Positions 5,126 to 6,001 of a stretch of 6,001 nucleotides of DNA are shown one piece after another. The position numbers and the translations under genes were made by a program. Position 1 is the stretch's first letter; each line of letters opens with the position of its first letter. Below the pieces are notes generated by a model. That model saw nothing but the letters and a program-made list of their open reading frames with translations, searched no databases and was not told where the DNA came from. Origin of the DNA: Saprospiraceae bacterium (GTDB lineage Bacteria; Bacteroidota; Bacteroidia; Chitinophagales; Saprospiraceae); contig JACMLK010000081.1 of assembly GCA_014379665.1 (NCBI GenBank), forward strand, positions 1-6,001, in the 5' to 3' direction.

Positions 5126-6001
5126 ATGGATAAGTGTACAAATTTAATTCTTAGGTTTCTTTTAGTTTTTTCCGGCTTTATATTTTTTAATCATCAGTCA
5201 TTTGCACAAAATTGTGGAGATGTAGATTTCAAATTTGAAATTAAGGAGTTAACGGTTACATTCAAGGGTGAAAGTAAGGAGATTGTAAAGGATTGGTTTT
5301 GGTATTTTGGAGATAATGCGATTAACAATGGGCAGGAAGTTAAACATACCTTTGAAAAAAACGGTGAATACAATGTGTGTCTGAAAATCCTTACCACTTC
5401 AGGATGTATAGGGTCGGTTTGTAAAAAAATAAATATTGGAACTATAGTTAGTAGTTGTGATCTGAAAGCTGATTATGCTTTCAAAGTGGAAGGCACTACC
5501 GGTGTATTTACCGCAAAAAGTAATGATGTCAATGCAAAATATTACTGGCAAATAGCAAATCAGACTTCGCAATATAATGGTATTGAAGTAAAAATTCCTT
5601 TTGAGAAGGCAGGCGTTTATGAAGTTTGTCTTATTGCTTTAAACCAATCAGAAACCTGCAAAGTTTTGGTATGTAAGAAAGTTGAAATTGGGGCGACCTG
5701 TGGTTGGGAAGCAGATTTTACCTATGAAAATGATGGCAATATAATCAAACTTACAGCAAAGTCTACCGTTGGTGATGCCGCAAAATATTACTGGTCTTTT
5801 GGCAATGGAGCAACAGGCGAAGGGAGCGAAGTAAAGTATCAATATGATAAAGCGGGAAATTATGAAGTATGTCTGAAGATAGTTTCCGGGATTTTGTCCA
5901 ATACAGCTGGTACTGCATGTACAAAATCGGTTTGTAAAAAAGTAACCATTGGGACAAGCTGTGATTGGGAGGCAGATTTTACATTTGAAAATACTGGAAA
6001 T
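5126..6001 (+). CDS. Secreted cysteine-rich protein of tandem PKD-like repeats (3'-truncated)
   Basis: The frame stays open from the ATG at 5126 to the window edge, giving the first 292 residues. An in-frame TAG at 5120-5122 rules out a longer N-terminus. A signal peptide occupies residues 1-27 (hydrophobic LILRFLLVFSGFIFF, probable cleavage in SFA|Q). Three complete PKD-like beta-sandwich units follow at about 28-105, 109-189 and 190-276, and a fourth begins at 277. PKD hallmarks are WYFGDN (59-64) in unit 1, YYWSFGNG (221-228) in unit 3, and a G-x-Y-x-VCL strand in each unit. Each complete unit carries four cysteines (30/85/94/99, 111/168/178/183, 192/249/265/270), which suggests disulfides after export. 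PKD modules usually act in binding or as spacers on cell-surface proteins. No enzymatic domain is visible, and the C-terminus, where a type IX secretion sorting domain might lie, is missing. The partner or substrate is unknown. Confidence 0.85.
   Translation, partial: MDKCTNLILRFLLVFSGFIFFNHQSFAQNCGDVDFKFEIKELTVTFKGESKEIVKDWFWYFGDNAINNGQEVKHTFEKNGEYNVCLKILTTSGCIGSVCKKINIGTIVSSCDLKADYAFKVEGTTGVFTAKSNDVNAKYYWQIANQTSQYNGIEVKIPFEKAGVYEVCLIALNQSETCKVLVCKKVEIGATCGWEADFTYENDGNIIKLTAKSTVGDAAKYYWSFGNGATGEGSEVKYQYDKAGNYEVCLKIVSGILSNTAGTACTKSVCKKVTIGTSCDWEADFTFENTGN
5207..5440 (+). repeat. PKD-like repeat unit 1
   Basis: Residues 28-105 run from QNCGDVDF to CKKINIG. The unit keeps the PKD core WFWYFGDN and the strand GEYNVCLKI. 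Its four cysteines are 30, 85, 94 and 99. It shares the 15-base stretch TCGGTTTGTAAAAAA (5414-5428) with unit 3. Confidence 0.75.
5450..5692 (+). repeat. PKD-like repeat unit 2 (degenerate core)
   Basis: Residues 109-189 run from SSCDLKADY to CKKVEIG. The usual FGDG core is replaced by YYWQIANQ, but the GVYEVCL strand and the four cysteines (111, 168, 178, 183) are kept. It shares GCAAAATATTACTGG (5534-5548) exactly with unit 3. Confidence 0.7.
5693..5953 (+). repeat. PKD-like repeat unit 3 (longer variant)
   Basis: Residues 190-276 run from ATCGWEADF to CKKVTIG. The unit is about six residues longer than units 1 and 2; the extra length lies between the VCLKI strand and the third cysteine (SGILSNTAGTAC). 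The core is YYWSFGNGATGEGSEV, and the cysteines are 192, 249, 265 and 270. Confidence 0.75.
5954..6001 (+). repeat. PKD-like repeat unit 4 (start only, cut by window edge)
   Basis: The first 16 residues, TSCDWEADFTFENTGN, closely match the start of unit 3 (ATCGWEADFTYENDGN), so the tandem array continues beyond the window. Confidence 0.7.

Noticed and set aside
5116..5133. Five-codon upstream ORF (ATG TTA GAA AAT GGA TAA) overlapping the start of the PKD-like gene
   Set aside because: An ATG this close in AT-rich sequence is expected by chance; nothing supports a regulatory leader peptide.
5194..5957. Three minus-strand open frames opposite the PKD-like repeats
   Set aside because: The plus strand encodes a signal peptide and conserved tandem repeats through the same region; the minus-strand frames are shadows.
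5207..6001. Regularly spaced repeats as a possible CRISPR array
   Set aside because: The period of 243-261 bases is in frame and protein-coding; the repeats are divergent domain units, not short identical repeats with unique spacers.

Overview
The window reads as a chromosomal segment of an AT-rich member of the Bacteroidota, possibly Saprospiria-like. The reasons are a TonB-receptor-type barrel with an N-terminal carboxypeptidase-regulatory-like domain, a secreted protein built of PKD-like repeats, start codons without a clear Shine-Dalgarno sequence, and one exact match to the Bacteroidota -7 promoter consensus TAnnTTTG. The phylum is inferred from gene families and base composition; the lower rank is a guess.

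Layout from left to right. Positions 1-335 (+) hold the 3' end of a GH13 glucosidase/glucosyltransferase, best matched to amylosucrase. It converges, with a 16-base gap, on a two-gene minus-strand unit: a zinc-ribbon threonine-synthase-like PLP enzyme (2432 to 1251), then a class IV PLP aminotransferase (1164 to 352). Divergent from that unit is an 818-residue outer-membrane beta-barrel receptor (2524-4980, +). The short gap between the divergent genes holds a perfect 25-bp palindrome inside a larger nested symmetry. After a 145-base spacer with an AT-rich hairpin, a 7+7 dyad and a -7 box, a secreted cysteine-rich PKD-like repeat protein starts at 5126 and runs off the right edge.

The two PLP enzymes plausibly share a transcript and may act in amino-acid metabolism (threonine formation and amino-acid transamination), but the aminotransferase substrate cannot be read from sequence. 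The receptor and the PKD-like protein are both envelope or secreted proteins on the same strand, yet each seems to have its own upstream region. No SusD partner, mobile element, CRISPR array, tRNA or rRNA was seen. I found no clear new multi-gene system. The points most worth a second look are the nested palindrome at 2451-2494, the four-cysteine PKD-like repeat with DNA-level similarity between units, and the dyad-plus-promoter arrangement in front of that gene.
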